Shown: in pieces, positions 11,901-24,255 of the stretch
Layout: each line of letters starts with the position of its first letter
Position numbering within the stretch: position 1 is the stretch's first letter
Assembly: GCF_036323735.1 (NCBI RefSeq)
Contig: NC_086037.1
Location: forward strand, 61,914,002 to 61,978,001
Reading direction: 5' to 3'
DNA: 64,000 nucleotides
From: Rattus norvegicus
Lineage: Eukaryota; Chordata; Mammalia; Rodentia; Muridae
The notes under the pieces: model-generated
What the model saw: the letters and a program-made list of their open reading frames with translations, nothing else
The model's database searches: none
Told to the model about the DNA's origin: nothing
Program-made: the position numbers and the translations under genes

Positions 11901-12947
11901 CTACCAGTCCTGTGATAAGCTGAGGGAAAGGCAAAAGGTGACAGGAATTTGAGTTTCCATTGGCTTCCCAGCCACTAACACCAACAGGAAGCCATATGTC
12001 TTGTGTGGAACATGTTATATTGAAAGTGCTGTGCCTTGAACTACCTAGCGGTCATGGCCTCACTTGGTCTTGTCTCCAGTGCTCTGCAAACCTAGCACAG
12101 AAAGTGACACCACCGGTCATTCTTCATTCCTTTGCTTTTGATATAAACATTTCCATTGAAATTGATGCGTGGGATTCTGGCAGGACCAGATGGGGTTTCC
12201 ACATGGTTTGGGGCCACTCAAAAGGCCTTGATATATATCACAAGCACGTGTCACCACACCCAGTTTTATGTCGTCCTGGAGATTGAACCTAAGGCCTCGT
12301 TGGTGTTCGGGAAGCACTGTGTCATCATCAAAGCTCTCCCGACTCAAGGCTCTGGGATCTATGCAGAAGTGGGGTCAGAAAGACTGTAAAAGCCAGAGGT
12401 AACGGATGACTTCAAAGAACGTGTCTCCTAGACACAACAGGAGGGACTGATGCACATAGGAATTTACAGAGACAGTGGCAGCATGCACATGGCCCACACA
12501 GGTTGAAGCCAGATAGGGGTCCAGCACTGAGAGTAGGAAGTAGACATGGATACCCAGCCTTTAACCAAAAAGCTATTTGCAACTGGTATTCACTGACATT
12601 AGAAAAATGTTTCCTCCAATGGAGTGTCACTGGATAGGTGACCCCACTCCACGGCCAGCCCCAGGCCCAGTAGTAATTAGCCAACACAAAACAAACTTCA
12701 GGGCTGATTCTTGGGGAACTTTCCTTTTGGTTTGGCGATTTTTGTGTGTGTCTTTTGGGCCTTTTTCTTGTTTGATTTTCATTTTGTGGGTTTTGTTTTG
12801 GAAAGTGAGAGAGGAAGAACATGAAGTTGGGTTGCAGGGAGGGGAAGGGATCTGGGACGAGTGGGGAGGGGAAGAAACATGACCTAAATATATTGTATGA
12901 TAAAACATACTTCTTCCCAACGTATCAGCTTCAAGAAATGTGTGTAA

Positions 12948-13075
12948 GCCATGATGACGAACGCTTTTAATCCCAGCACTCAGGAGGCAGAGGCAGGAGG
13001 ATCTCTGACTTTGAGGCCAGAGTGAGCTCCAAGACAGCCAGTGATATATAGTGAGACCTTGACCCAAAAAACAAA
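12948..13075 (+). repeat. B1 SINE
   Basis: cttttaatcccagcactcag, then aggcagaggcaggaggatct and gagaccttgacc with an A-rich tail. Confidence 0.88.
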
Positions 13076-13354
13076 ACTACAGGAAAAGGGGGAAGGCTTT
13101 ATTAAGAGAACCAAGTGCATTAAAATACCCCCATGCTTTTGGTCAGCAGTTCTAGAAGTGCTAAAAATAGTCATAAGTGCAGACAATTATATGAAAACTT
13201 CAGTACGAGGGAAAAACCAAACCTCTAAAAATTAACACGCTAATGGTTACTAGAATAAAGCATCTCTGAGGAGCAGAACGGCAGCATCTGCAGTTCCATT
13301 TATGAGGTAAGCTAATGATATGGGGAGGAAAAATGGTCAAAATTATTGTGTGAA

Positions 13355-13355
13355 G

Positions 13356-13417
<62 letters not shown>
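13355..13417. repeat. (TA)n/(TATG)n microsatellite
   Basis: An uninterrupted alternating TA tract with a short TGTA/TATG interruption, followed by a T run. Confidence 0.95.
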
Positions 13418-13425
<8 letters not shown>

Positions 13426-14295
13426 TAGAAAGATTGCAGGCACTGTATCGGGCACTTAAATAATCCTGAGCAGGGAAGTGACAGTGCGAAAAGTTCATAT
13501 GTCCACAGAGGCATCCTCAGGATATCATCTGGTCAAAAAGACAAACAAACAAACAAGCAAACAAACAACAAACACAAGAGATGCCCACAGGGATGCCTTC
13601 CTATATTCCCCCAAATCCTGAGGATCGCCTGTCAGGGCCAGCCTGGATTACATTCTGAGTTCTCACTTCACAGAAACAAGGGAGGAGGAACTGGCAGGAC
13701 GGTTCTGTGGGTAAAGGGACTTGCTGCCAAGCCTCATGACCCAAATCCAATTCCTAGGACCCACTTGGAGAACTGACTCCAGTAGGCAGTTCTCTGACTG
13801 TCAAACATGTGTCACATTCATGTCATGTCACATTCACATGTGTACACACACACACACACACGTGCACATGTGCACACAAATGTAATAAACTTGTATGGGC
13901 TTATAGTGGAGCTCCTGGGTTAAAGTCAAGGCTTTGCTTGTACTACCAGACCCCAACTCCTGTATCCCCAACAAGTCTCAGAAAATATGAGCCCTTTTTT
14001 CAGATTGGGCCTCCTCCCAAGTTATTTTAAGGGACTCAGAGGAAGAGCACTGTCTGTCATATGTTCCCACCAAGACCTATAGAACTTTCAGAGTGTAGGT
14101 CCATGTGTGTGGAGGTCGGAGGGCCACCTTGCATGCTGACCCTCACCTTCCCCACTGAGACAGGGTCTTCTGCATTGCTTTTCCATGGTGTACACAGGCT
14201 GGTGGACCAGTAGCTTCCAGGGCCTTTCCTGTCTTTGCTTCAGTCTCCCTGGAAGAGCACTGACATTACCTACGCCCACACTGAGTTTGTTTTTA

Positions 14296-14411
14296 TTTTT
14301 TTTTCTTCTTTTTTCTTTCTTTTTTTTTTTTTTTTCGGAGCTGGGGACCGAACCCAGGGCCTTGCGCTCGCTAGGCAAGCGCTCTACCGCTGAGCTAAAT
14401 CCCCAACCCCC
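14296..14411 (-). repeat. ID SINE element (tRNA-Ala/BC1-derived)
   Basis: Reverse complement of the ID body (ttagctcagyggtagagcgc, then ggttcggtccccagctccg) with a poly-A tail read as T. It is flanked by a perfect 13-bp target-site duplication, GAGTTTGTTTTTA, at 14283-14295 and 14412-14424. Confidence 0.97.
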
Positions 14412-14986
14412 GAGTTTGTTTTTAATGTGGGTGCTGGAGATTCAAACTTAGATCCTCACACCTGCATGGCAAATTCTCTAACCCACTGAGGTGTCTCTCT
14501 CTTGCCACTTAATCCTTAAAAGTTAGAATGCAAAATAACTGTCAGGGGCTGTGGCCAACGGATTTAGGTCAGAAGACAACTCTCTGTTCTGACCATGGGA
14601 TCCAGAGACTGAATTCAGGTCATTGGGTTTGTACACGTCCTTACATGCCAAGCCATCCTGAAGCCCCAGGAATGGATTTTTATAACAATAGTTCATTCAT
14701 AACGTATCCTAATTTTGTCCCTCAGAACTTAACTCTTATCTGAATAGAACACTTTTTCTAATTTTGAGAAATATTTGATTATTTTATATGTGCGTGTGAA
14801 CATTCTTTAAACTTACCTATCATTCATATTGGGGCTGGGGATTGAACTCAGGTTCTCATGCTTGGTGACAGGGGCCTTTACCTGCTGAGCCATCTCACCA
14901 GTCCTCCAAGACTTTCTTTCAGAAGCTATCTCATGTATGAATGTCATAATGAAACCCACTACTTTGCATGGTAACTTAAAATTTTG

Positions 14987-15138
14987 TATTGTGTGGCACA
15001 GTAGTTAAGAGCACCGGCTGCTCTTCCAAAGGATCCACACAAGGATCTCTAGAACCCACACAAGGGCTTACAACCATCTCTAACTCAGGTTCCAATGAGT
15101 CAGAGGCCCTTTTCTGACTTGTGTGGGCAACACACAAA

Positions 15139-15183
<45 letters not shown>

Positions 15184-15240
15184 GATATGGAGATATACAT
15201 GTAGGTAGAACATTCATATACATAAACCAAACCAAACTTT
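14987..15240 (+). repeat. B2 SINE with (CA)n tail
   Basis: B2-like body (cacagtagttaagagcaccggctgctcttcc, 14997 on) ending in a CA microsatellite at about 15140-15181. Confidence 0.75.
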
Positions 15241-16860
15241 AAGGCATGCTTCTATTGTGACTTAGTCTTTCCAATCTGCCTTAAAAACTCAAGGGGAAGG
15301 GCCTTCCCTGGGCTAAGCGAGGAAGTCCTGGGCACCCATGACTGGTGAGTGCTCTGCTAGTCTGTGTTTCTTGCCTGCTTTGCTTTAGAGCTTATCTGTG
15401 CTTCTGCTGCTGCTTAGTCAGGGAGTTAGAGAGAGCCCTGGCTCAGGTAGGCAGGCTCAGGGCCTGTTAGGGCCTACCTCACTGTCCACAAACAGTGAGA
15501 TACCCAATTTGTCCTTGGTATGGAATCCAGGCGGCTTATTTGGAAAAGGAAGAGCGGACAAGAGGACAAGTTCTTCCCGAGCTACCTCCGGCCAGCACAT
15601 TAGCTTCTGACCCTGTGCTGTGCCTTCCGCTCCTTTTCCTTCACACGTTGGCTTTGTTTTGGTTTTCTGTGTTGGGACTGCAAGCTTCTACAATCAATAC
15701 TGGCTATCATTTTGGTTTTCGTCTTCCAGAATGCTAGACATTGTCACATGCCTATAATCTAAGCACTTGGGAGGCTGAGGCAGGAGGATCAGTTCAAAGC
15801 CATCTCAAGGCAGTAGGAGTTAGATGAAACTAAGACACCAGAAACAGTGAAGAGAAAAGAAACAGAAAAACTGAGGCTAAGACAAGATGTTAGAGACGAA
15901 TTCTGTAAAGCAGGAATATACAGTCATATTCTGTCATCACTGAGGAGATGGAAAATCTGAGTTCAAGTACAGCCTACTCTAAGCAGTTCAAACTATGTCA
16001 TTACAAAGCAGTTTAATGGTTACTGATTACCACAAAATGGTTGGAGCACCTGTCCACACAGCGACAGCACTTGGTATTAAGATATCATATTTTATATCTA
16101 ATATACAATGCATGGAGCTACAGACTGGTGAAAACACGCTTAGAGAAGAGGGAAAACGGATAAAGCTAACAGCAGCATTCCCTCTGTGTCTACAGGCCGA
16201 GGCTTCCCAGAGGCAAGGGAAGGCTGGAGAAGGGAGGTCAGGTCAGAGTAATCAGGGAGGGTCTCTCCAGACCAACCAATTCCTAACCTCCTCTCAGCTT
16301 TATAATCTGTGACTAAGTCTTCTAGACACAGAGGTGCCTGAGGCTGCAATATGAGGATGTGACACCCTAGGCAGGAGAGGCATGGACAACATGTCTCTGG
16401 ATGTAAGACAGAGAGATGGCACCTTGGACATTGGTATATCCACTTGGATACAGCTGAGACTTTCCATGTATCAAGTATCTAACATCATCACTGAGGGAAA
16501 GAAGGCAACAAGAGCTGCCTTGTTCAAAGGGCAAGCCAGTGCCTCTCTAAGCAGACCATGCACTAATCTGGGCTCTACTGTGGCCAGAAGCCCTATTGGG
16601 AAGCTCTGGGGCTAGGGTGAGAGCAGCCGGGTGCCTTTCTGATGCTCCACCTTCCACCATGGGAGCCACTGCCCAAGAAGGCAGACACAGGCTGACCCAA
16701 CTTAGATTTTATAAATGGCTTAGCAGCAGAAGCAGGTGACATGCATACAGTGTCTTGTTGTATAGTCCAGACTGGCCTTGAATTTGGCGTCCTCGTGCCC
16801 CGGTCTTCCAAATGCTAGAATTATAGCTGTGTCAGCATACCTGCCTAGCTCAATGAATGA

Positions 16861-17100
16861 GTCCAAGCTCATTTTTAAAAGGAAAAGAAAAAGAATGGGT
16901 GAGGAGTGGAGAAGATGGGGAAGAAAGGGGAGGAGAAGGGGAGGGGAGAAGAGGGAAGGGAGAAGAGAGGAGGGGAAGGAAAGGAGGAAAGGGAGAGGAG
17001 GGAAGGGAAAGAAGGGAGGGGACATAGGGGAGAGGAGGGGAGGGGCCGACTGAGGGGTGGAAATGGAAGGAAAGGGTGGGACAGGAGGGGACAAATGAGT
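16861..17100 (+). repeat. Purine tract (GGGA/GGAAA-rich)
   Basis: About 240 nt of almost pure G and A on the plus strand, so nearly pure pyrimidine on the sense strand of C16orf46 just downstream of its stop codon. It has potential for triplex or G-quadruplex structures. Predicted ORFs across it are low-complexity artefacts. Confidence 0.85.
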
Positions 17101-17141
17101 TTCAGGCAGCACTTAGTCCCAGGGAATTATATTGTGGCAAA

Positions 17142-18152
17142 TCAGAGGACTCTGTGGGTGGAGACAGGGATGACAACCCTGCTGACTGTGAGGGATGGCA
17201 AGAGAGGTTTGGGGAAGACTTTGCTCTCTAGCACATGAGGCCTGCTTTCCTGCTTGGCCTCTGTGACAATATGCTTAGGAGTGGTCCTGGGAGGTTTTGC
17301 TTCCTTGGCTTTAAGCCTAGTTCTGCAGTTTTGCCCTCCTTGTTGCCCCAAAACCTGCAGGGTGGCAAGATAGTGGATGTTGGTGGGGTTGGGTGGGAAC
17401 ACAGAGCTTTTCTGGGGCAGGAGGGACCAGTGCAGGCAGCACCTTTGGGACTCGGCTGACAACAGGTGGGTCCGGGTCACAGTGGGTGGGAAAGGCAGTA
17501 TGTTGGTGACCTTCAGGCGGCTGGCCAGCTCGAAGTGTGCCTTTTCGCCTTTCCCGTCCACTCCTTTCAGTTCATCCGGACAAGCCATGCACTCGTCCTT
17601 TTCCACCCCCAGCACCTTTTCTTCCGGCTGCCAGAAAATATTCCTGCTTTTCTTACTCAGGCTGTCCAAGTTGTGAGAAGAGCTTTTCAGCGGGGGTAGA
17701 ACCACGAGAGCCTTGGTTGCAACGGCGTCAGAGATGGAGAGCCCTTGGTCGGTGCTGCTGCTGGGGTTCCTGCAGGCCTTGCTGCTAACTGCCTCAGGGA
17801 TGCCCCACTCCTCCATGCACCAGATAAACTCCTTCATTTGCAGGCTTTTTTTTTCTCCATGCAAGTATGTGGGAAAGCAGAGTTTGTTAGGCTCTCTGGA
17901 AGCAGGGCCCTGGGAGGGACTGTTCCAGTTCTTCTCAGAGCCCCAATTCTTCTGGGAGCTCACCTCAGCCACAGCAGCCTCCTCCAGTTTCCCAGCCGCC
18001 GAGAGGGGCCGGGGCTCCAGACTCCCTTGCGAAAGACTCATACAGAACAAGCAGTTGCTGCCACCACTGGTGCCTTCTCCTACCCGCCCCCTTCTCACTT
18101 TCTTCTTTGACCAGATGCAGGCAGTTGGTGAGGTCCTTCCCCAGCCATGGAC
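17142..18152 (-). CDS. C16orf46: C16orf46 ortholog, final coding exon
   Basis: Large last coding exon on the minus strand. The acceptor is ctctgcag just above 18152. The exon enters in phase 0 with VHGWGRTSPTACIW and ends VSRVVIPVSTHRVL with the stop at 17142. It encodes 336 residues. I recognise it from the conserved blocks GWGRTSPTACIW, KSLQMKEFIWC, LVVLPPLK, CLHWSLLP and the C-terminus FPKPLLPSLTVSRVVIPVSTHR. With the upstream exon the protein is 406 residues; the human protein is about 395. Function is unknown: no signal peptide, membrane helix or catalytic motif is visible, and it looks Ser/Lys-rich and largely disordered. The ORF extends upstream to 18245, but that part is intron. Confidence 0.93.
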   Translation of the reverse strand, partial: VHGWGRTSPTACIWSKKKVRRGRVGEGTSGGSNCLFCMSLSQGSLEPRPLSAAGKLEEAAVAEVSSQKNWGSEKNWNSPSQGPASREPNKLCFPTYLHGEKKSLQMKEFIWCMEEWGIPEAVSSKACRNPSSSTDQGLSISDAVATKALVVLPPLKSSSHNLDSLSKKSRNIFWQPEEKVLGVEKDECMACPDELKGVDGKGEKAHFELASRLKVTNILPFPPTVTRTHLLSAESQRCCLHWSLLPQKSSVFPPNPTNIHYLATLQVLGQQGGQNCRTRLKAKEAKPPRTTPKHIVTEAKQESRPHVLESKVFPKPLLPSLTVSRVVIPVSTHRVL

Positions 18153-18275
18153 CTGCAGAGACAGTAGCATGTCACCCTCAAGCCAGCTGTGCCAGGTCCT
18201 GCTTCCCCATCTTGGCCACACTCCTGGCAGCTTTACTTGAGCCACATTTTTTTTTTCTTAAAATTGACGTATCTT

Positions 18276-18332
<57 letters not shown>

Positions 18333-19482
18333 CAATCTTAACATGGAGCCTAGCTGGCCATAAACTCCTGCCTCTGAATCTGAAACCCTAAACCTCCTAA
18401 AATCAAAACCCTGAACCTTTGCTATTTTAGCCTCACACAGGCAACTGTACTATAGCAGCGTATGCTAATCTCATGCTAATCTCGGGTTCAACAGGAGCTG
18501 CTGTTGACTAAAGCCCTCCGCAGGGCACCGGTACCAAGCCACTGGAGTACTGACTACTGCTCCCTTCCGGCACAATCCAGTTCAGCAACATGGGCCTAAA
18601 CTGTCCATTTCCATCCAACGGCTTCTTGTGCTGAGTCAGTTTCCCGAGCACAGGGCAGGCTATTCAGAAAGGACAGAGGGGCAACAAGGAGCAGAGCAGT
18701 CCTGGGAACCCAGAACCCCTGAGTGCCCCAGGTATAGCTATGTCCTCTACCTCTGAAGCCTCCTAGTGAGGCTGCCTACATTAAAAAATAACAACAACAA
18801 AAACCACAGGACTGTATAGGGATCACACATCTGAGATTTAAGTAGGGTAGCCTGTGCTTTGTGTTGAACAACCTGGAAACCCCACATTTAACCTTCGATT
18901 TGACTGTTTCCTTATTACCCTAACCGTTTAGTGTCCGTGCGCTCTCACAGGCAGTGGGATCCATGTGTGGGTGAGCATGCTGTGGTGTGAGTGTGAAGGC
19001 AGGAGACAATTCTGTGGAGTCAGTTCTCTCCTTCCTCCTGCATGTGGGCTCCAGGGCCCCACGACTTGCCCTGTAGGACCTCTGCACGCTGAGCCAACTG
19101 CTGGCCCACCGTTCAGCCAACTAAGTCAGACGCCCCACACTCCTTAGGAAATTGTGCTAGCAAGGCACCTGCCTTATAGTTTTAAAAGTTGGAGGGAGCC
19201 TGTGTCTCGGGAGCTTTTCCAGCCCTCTGTGCCCATTACTAGTCAGTGATGTCTGGGCGCCACCGTTCACCTCTGGGTGCCTCAGCAGCCTCTTTCCCAG
19301 CATGAGGCCCCAGATGGCTACGGAGCTGTTGACAGAACATGTATGGGTGCCTGTGAGTCACTGTGTCACTGTTTCACCTCCCAGGGCTCCTACATTCACC
19401 ACGACGTTTGCGGTAACATAAACTACTTGGGAGAGGCCCTGCAGTAGACACTGAGGTGAGAAAGACCCAAGAAGGCACTCAC
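18153..19482 (-). other. C16orf46 intron between the coding exons
   Basis: GT-AG intron of 1.33 kb. It contains a CA microsatellite (about 18279-18334) and otherwise unremarkable sequence. Plus-strand ORFs here and over the large exon are shadows. Confidence 0.75.
18279..18334. repeat. (CA)n microsatellite
   Basis: About 28 CA dinucleotide units with one CG interruption near the end. Confidence 0.97.
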
Positions 19483-19692
19483 AGCTTCCTCCCACCCAGT
19501 GCTGATGGTGAACTCGCTGGCCCTCCCATCCTCCTCTAGTGTGAGCTCGCTGACACCAAGGAGGCAGCAGACATGATTCCTTTCACTCCTCTCGTCTGGA
19601 CAATGGAAAGTCAGCGCCGTCTCTTCTGCATCTTCAATTTTCTTGTTTTCCTTATTTTCTAAAAAAGTCTCACTTTCCTCACAGAGATCCAT
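19483..19692 (-). CDS. C16orf46: C16orf46 ortholog, first coding exon
   Basis: Starts at ATG 19692 (MDLCEESETFLENKENKK) and runs 70 codons to GWEEA, where a strong donor (GTGAGT) follows at 19482 downwards. The join reads GWEEA-VHGWGRT in phase 0, the arrangement in the human protein. The start is supported by the conserved MDLC opening. Two acceptor-like sites precede it (cctcag a few bases and ttgtag about 40 bases before the ATG), so the 5' edge of the exon is uncertain. Confidence 0.92.
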
Positions 19693-19851
19693 TTCTGAGG
19701 TGATTGCTTATGGTTTTTAACATCTTCTTCCTACAAAGTTCAATTAAGCTTGGTTTTAATACGATTTTTTAAAACAAATCAGAAGCTCAAGTGAAATATT
19801 TTAATATACTCAAGAAAGACTGAGAATAAACATTTCAAAACTATCCATTCC

Positions 19852-19942
19852 TTTTTTTTTTTTTTTCCGGAGCTGGGGACTGAACTCAGGGCCTTGCGCT
19901 TGCTAGGCAAGTGCTCTACCGCTGAGCTAAATCCCCAACCCC
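19852..19942 (-). repeat. ID SINE element
   Basis: Full ID body in reverse orientation with a T run (A tail). Flanked by a perfect 15-bp duplication, AAAACTATCCATTCC, at 19837-19851 and 19943-19957. Confidence 0.97.
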
Positions 19943-20124
19943 AAAACTATCCATTCCTAACTGCTGACAAAAAATATGGTAATTTTTGTTAAAAACTAAG
20001 GGATTTTTTTAAACATGTGTATGATGGTGAAGGGGAGAGGAGGGACATGCCACGACACTTTAATAGAAGTCAAAGCACAACAGTTCTGTAGTTCTGTCCT
20101 TTAATTCCCCACCCCCAGTCCCAC

Positions 20125-20126
<2 letters not shown>

Positions 20127-20170
<44 letters not shown>
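20127..20170. repeat. (CA)n microsatellite
   Basis: Perfect alternating CA tract of about 22 units. Confidence 0.95.
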
Positions 20171-20172
<2 letters not shown>

Positions 20173-22654
20173 GGGATTGAACTCCGGTCATCAGGCTTGT
20201 GAGGAAAGTACATTTACCTGCTGAGTCATCTACCAGCCCAAGACAACTGAACTTAATAGAAGCCAAAGGAACAGAGAACAGGAAGACACTAGTGTTAGCT
20301 CTCTCCCTGGCTACCGTTCCAGAGTTCACAAGGGATGTCGGTCTACAGATGGCACTATCAGGAGAATAGTGGGTCCACACAGCTTACAGAATCAGGCTTC
20401 ACATGTTCCCAGAATCCTCAGAGTTGGCTGGGGGTCCCAAGTTTCCAAGGAAGCTGGTTACTCTTCTTCCTACCCTTCTGTATGCTGGCCCTACTCTGCT
20501 CCCCAGGATAAGCTCTACTTCCCCCAAACAAAGCAAAGCAGCGAGTGTTGGCGGAGAGATCGACCCCCAGCCCTGTGCAGGATGAAATGGAAATACTTGG
20601 AAAGCATCGTGGTAACACACAATGACGTAAAACAAGATTGTCACAGAACCTGATAACTCTGCTCGGAGTTCTACACTTAGAAACTGATCCTCACGCCTCT
20701 GCCACAGTCTGGACAGTGAGTGCGAGGACTGGGAAGGGCTTACAGTGGGACTGACCACTGGTGGATGTAACATGGGTCTCCCTGCACTGCCAGACTAGAG
20801 CCAACTTCCTGTCTTAGCCACCAAGTGGCTGGAATTTTGGAAGTGTGCCACCACTTATAGCTAAGCATTGATATATTCGCATGTATTGTTTGGAAGTAAA
20901 TATATATGTTCCACCTTTACATAGGTGGTTATGAGGGTGACAGGTGCCTTTATGGGCTGAGTCATGTCGATGACCTTTCTTCCCAATACAGAGGCAACAC
21001 TGGTTTCTGCACACCAGCAACAACTTTTAGCCCTGCACACAGAGCAAAGCTTTTCAAGGGGAAGTGCACAGGCTAAGCCTAGGGAACCTGAAAATGCTGG
21101 TACCTGCATCACAAAGTGGCCTAGCAGGATAAAAGTGATCGAATCCCAAGTCTCCACAGTCTACCATCCAACCAAAGCCCCGTGTTCTCTCTTCCAGAGT
21201 AGCCCTTTCCGGCTGTGTGTGTCATGAGAAGAATCTGAGGTGTCTATGCAGATTGATAGTGAGGTCAGCAAAGGATGAAGGGTGCGGTTTGGGGTGAACC
21301 CCATGCTGCTATAGAAACTGGACCTCACGTCTAAGAAGATGATCCAGCTGCATCCGATTACACTGCAGCAAAGGAAACTCAGTATTGGTTTATAAACAAC
21401 ATTTTTTATATGTACTTTCCCCATGGCCTGCATTGACCCCTTTGACGTCAAAGGAACGAGTCAAAACTTGGTCAGATCACTACATAGCAATTCATTATAC
21501 GCCGCCACTTGAGAACACTGAGGTCCCTGAGGCAGAAACTAATGCTCCCCTAGCAAGAGAATGTGGCTGCCCTTTTCCTAATTAAAAAAAGTCAGGGCCA
21601 GTGAGGTGACCTGGCTGGTAAAAGCTCTCAAAGTACAAACCTGATGACCCAAGCGCAATCCCCAGAAGCCACAGGATTTAATTAAAAAAAAAAAAAAAAT
21701 CTACTGAGCTGGACCTGTAACTCCTCACAGACTCCCAGTGAAATAGAAGGCACTGACAGTAGAAGCTTGCTAGTCAGCCTAGAACACACAGCACAACAGA
21801 AAACACAGGCGGTGGACGGAGAAAACCAACTCCAGAAAGCTGTCTTGTGCCTGCCATACACAAGCCGGGGCATCGTCATGGGACGTGTGCATGCTAGCAT
21901 AGAAATGCCTAACTATACTAATACATTTTTTATTATTTTGAGTATTGGGGGTGCGGTAATTTGCATGTGCTGTGCCCACAAAGGCCAGAGGCACTAGTGC
22001 TCCAGGAACTTAAGTTCCAGGTGGCAGTTGTGAGGTACCTGATTGGGATAATACAAGGAACCAAACTCGGGTCCTCCGAAAGAGCAGTTGGTGCTCTTCT
22101 TTCTAGCCTCGAAATTAGAAATGAATGAGTCAGTCAGTTCATGGCTTCAATTTTAAGTTTTCCTACTATAAATATACCTTCAACTTTGGCTACCATTCTT
22201 TTCATCTAATACATATTAACAGTTAACAAAATGTAAGCGGCAACTAGAGCTGAGTATGATAGCGCATGGCTGTCATCCCATTGCGGGAGGCTGAAGCAGA
22301 AATTCAAGGCCTATCTCAATCTTCCTTTATCATCCTCCCCCTGCCTCCACTGCCAAAAACAAAAATAAAATCATCAAAACCAGACATGTGTGGTTTCATC
22401 TTTTTGTTTTGTTTTGGCCTTTCTTTTTAAAATTTGTTTGTTTGTTTGTTTGCTTATTATTTGGGGGGCTAGCAAGGTTCTTCAGTAGTTGAGAACATTT
22501 GCTGCTCTTGTAGAGGACCCAGGTACAGTTACCAGCAACTACACAGCAATTCACAACTGTCTGTGACACCAGTTCCAGAGAATCTGATTTCTCTCTTGGC
22601 TTCTGCAATACTGCATATATGTGGTTCACATACAGGCAAACATTTTTAAATAAA

Positions 22655-22863
22655 ACAAAATTTATTAGGTTTATTTGTGTTATGTGTATGAGTGTTTTGC
22701 CTACATGTACATATGTACTTTCCATGTGTGCCTTGTGCTTCAGAGACCAGAAGAGAGCACTGGACTTACAGACAATTGAGAGCCACTATGTAGGTGCTGG
22801 GAATCAAACCAGGGTTCTCTGCCAAATAAGTGCTCTTAACCAATGAGCCACCTCTCCAGCCGC
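22655..22863 (-). repeat. B2 SINE (minus orientation)
   Basis: Reverse-complement B2 ending ccaatgagccacctctccagcc. Moderately diverged. Confidence 0.85.
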
Positions 22864-24055
22864 TCTAGTATGTTTTTGAGACAGAGTCAGCCTTAAACTT
22901 GGGGCAATCCTTCTACCTGTGTTTCTTAAGTACTGGGATTAAGCCAAGTATTTCAATGGCTAGCTTGTGACCTCTCATAAATTATATGCAGATTTACTAT
23001 TCTGTTAGAATGCAGGAGGTCTGTATTGTTACCCTCCTTGCCTTTTTAAATGTTCCTGTGTATATGATGTCTTGCTAGCATGTATGTGTACCACAGGCAT
23101 GTCCTGTGTGCTAGGACACCAGAGAAGAGCACTGGATCCCCTGAACTAGAGTTAGTCATTGGCTACCATATGGGTGCTGGGTATGAACCTGGGCCCTCTG
23201 CAAGAGCAGCCAGTGCTCTTAACTCCTTAGTTAGCTTTCCAGTCTGTATTTTTCCACCTTTTAACTCACATCTTTATACAGGGTCTCATGTAGCACAAAC
23301 TAGCCCTGAACTCAATACATAGTGAATGCCTGAATTTCTGATCCTCCTGCTTCTATCTGCTGAGTGCTGTGATCACTGAAGCCTTGAGCTTCAGAATTAA
23401 ACTGTATGTGTCTGTCGACTCGTGTAAAGGTGTGCACATGGTGTGCACATCAGCTGTCTTGCTCTCTTACTCACCTGCCTTGTTCCCTTGAGACAGTCTC
23501 TCAGGGGGCCTGAAGCTTAGTGTTTTCAGGTTAGGCTGCCTGGCTAACAAGGCCAAGCGTTACATCTAGGGTGGGCTTGAAAAGACAGCTCCGTCGTACA
23601 GTGCTTGCCACACAAGCAAGGAAAACAGAGTTCAGATCCCCAGCACCCACATAAAAAGTCAACTGCTGCGGGGAATACCTTTAATTCTGACCCTAGGAGG
23701 CAGAGACAGGGAGGTTCCTGGGCTTGCTGGCTGGCCAGTCTGGCTAAAATCAGAGAAGTCTGGGTTCAGTGAGAAACATGTCTCAAAAAATAAGGTGGCC
23801 GAGGGCTGGAGAAATGGCTCAGTAGTTAAGACTATTTGCTACTCTTGCAAAAGATCCATGTTCGGTTCCTGGTACCCACATGGCAATTTAACAACAGCCA
23901 ACAATTCCACTTGCAGGGAATCTGATGCCCTTCTCTGGCTTCCATGAACACCTAGTATGCCCATGGTATACATACATACATTTAAGCAAAACACTTGTAT
24001 ACATGAAATTAAAATAAATAAATCCTAAATTTATATAGATATAAAAAAGAAGGTT

Positions 24056-24205
24056 GGGCTGGAGCGATGGCTCAGTGGTTAAGAGCACTGACTGCTCTAA
24101 CAAAGGTCCTGAGTTCAAATCCCAGCAACCACATGCAGATGGTTATCTGGAACAGGGATCTGGTGTCCTCTTCTGGTGTGTCTGAAGATGGCAACAGTGT
24201 ACTCA

Positions 24206-24252
<47 letters not shown>

Positions 24253-24255
24253 GGT
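24056..24255 (+). repeat. B2 SINE with (AAAT)n tail
   Basis: Well-preserved B2 (gggctggagcgatggctcag, then gagttcaaatcccagcaacc, then cctcttctggtgtgtctg). It ends in about 12 AAAT units (24204-24252), an expanded tail microsatellite. Confidence 0.95.

Larger units (their letters stand above)
8441..16000. other. Convergent intergenic region Atmin / C16orf46
   Basis: No supportable gene. Contents are B2 (about 8584-8768), B1 (8776-8925 and 8985-9110), old B2/B4-like SINEs (about 9560-9810, 11203-11395 and 13690-13885), B1 (12948-13075), a TA/TATG microsatellite (about 13355-13417), a young ID element (14296-14411), a B2 with a CA tail (14987-15240) and a B1 (about 15730-15830). Short ORFs here lie on repeats or lack coding features. 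Confidence 0.6.

Noticed and set aside
16720..17112. Pro/Ser/Leu-rich 130-residue minus-strand ORF after C16orf46
   Set aside because: Translation of the pyrimidine tract; low complexity and downstream of the C16orf46 stop codon.
17713..18240. 175-residue plus-strand ORF
   Set aside because: Shadow of the C16orf46 coding exon on the opposite strand; the minus frame matches a known protein with conserved splice sites.
18153..18245. N-terminal extension of the C16orf46 large exon ORF
   Set aside because: A strong acceptor (ctctgcag) precedes VHGWGRT and the join to the upstream exon reproduces the known protein, so this stretch is intron.
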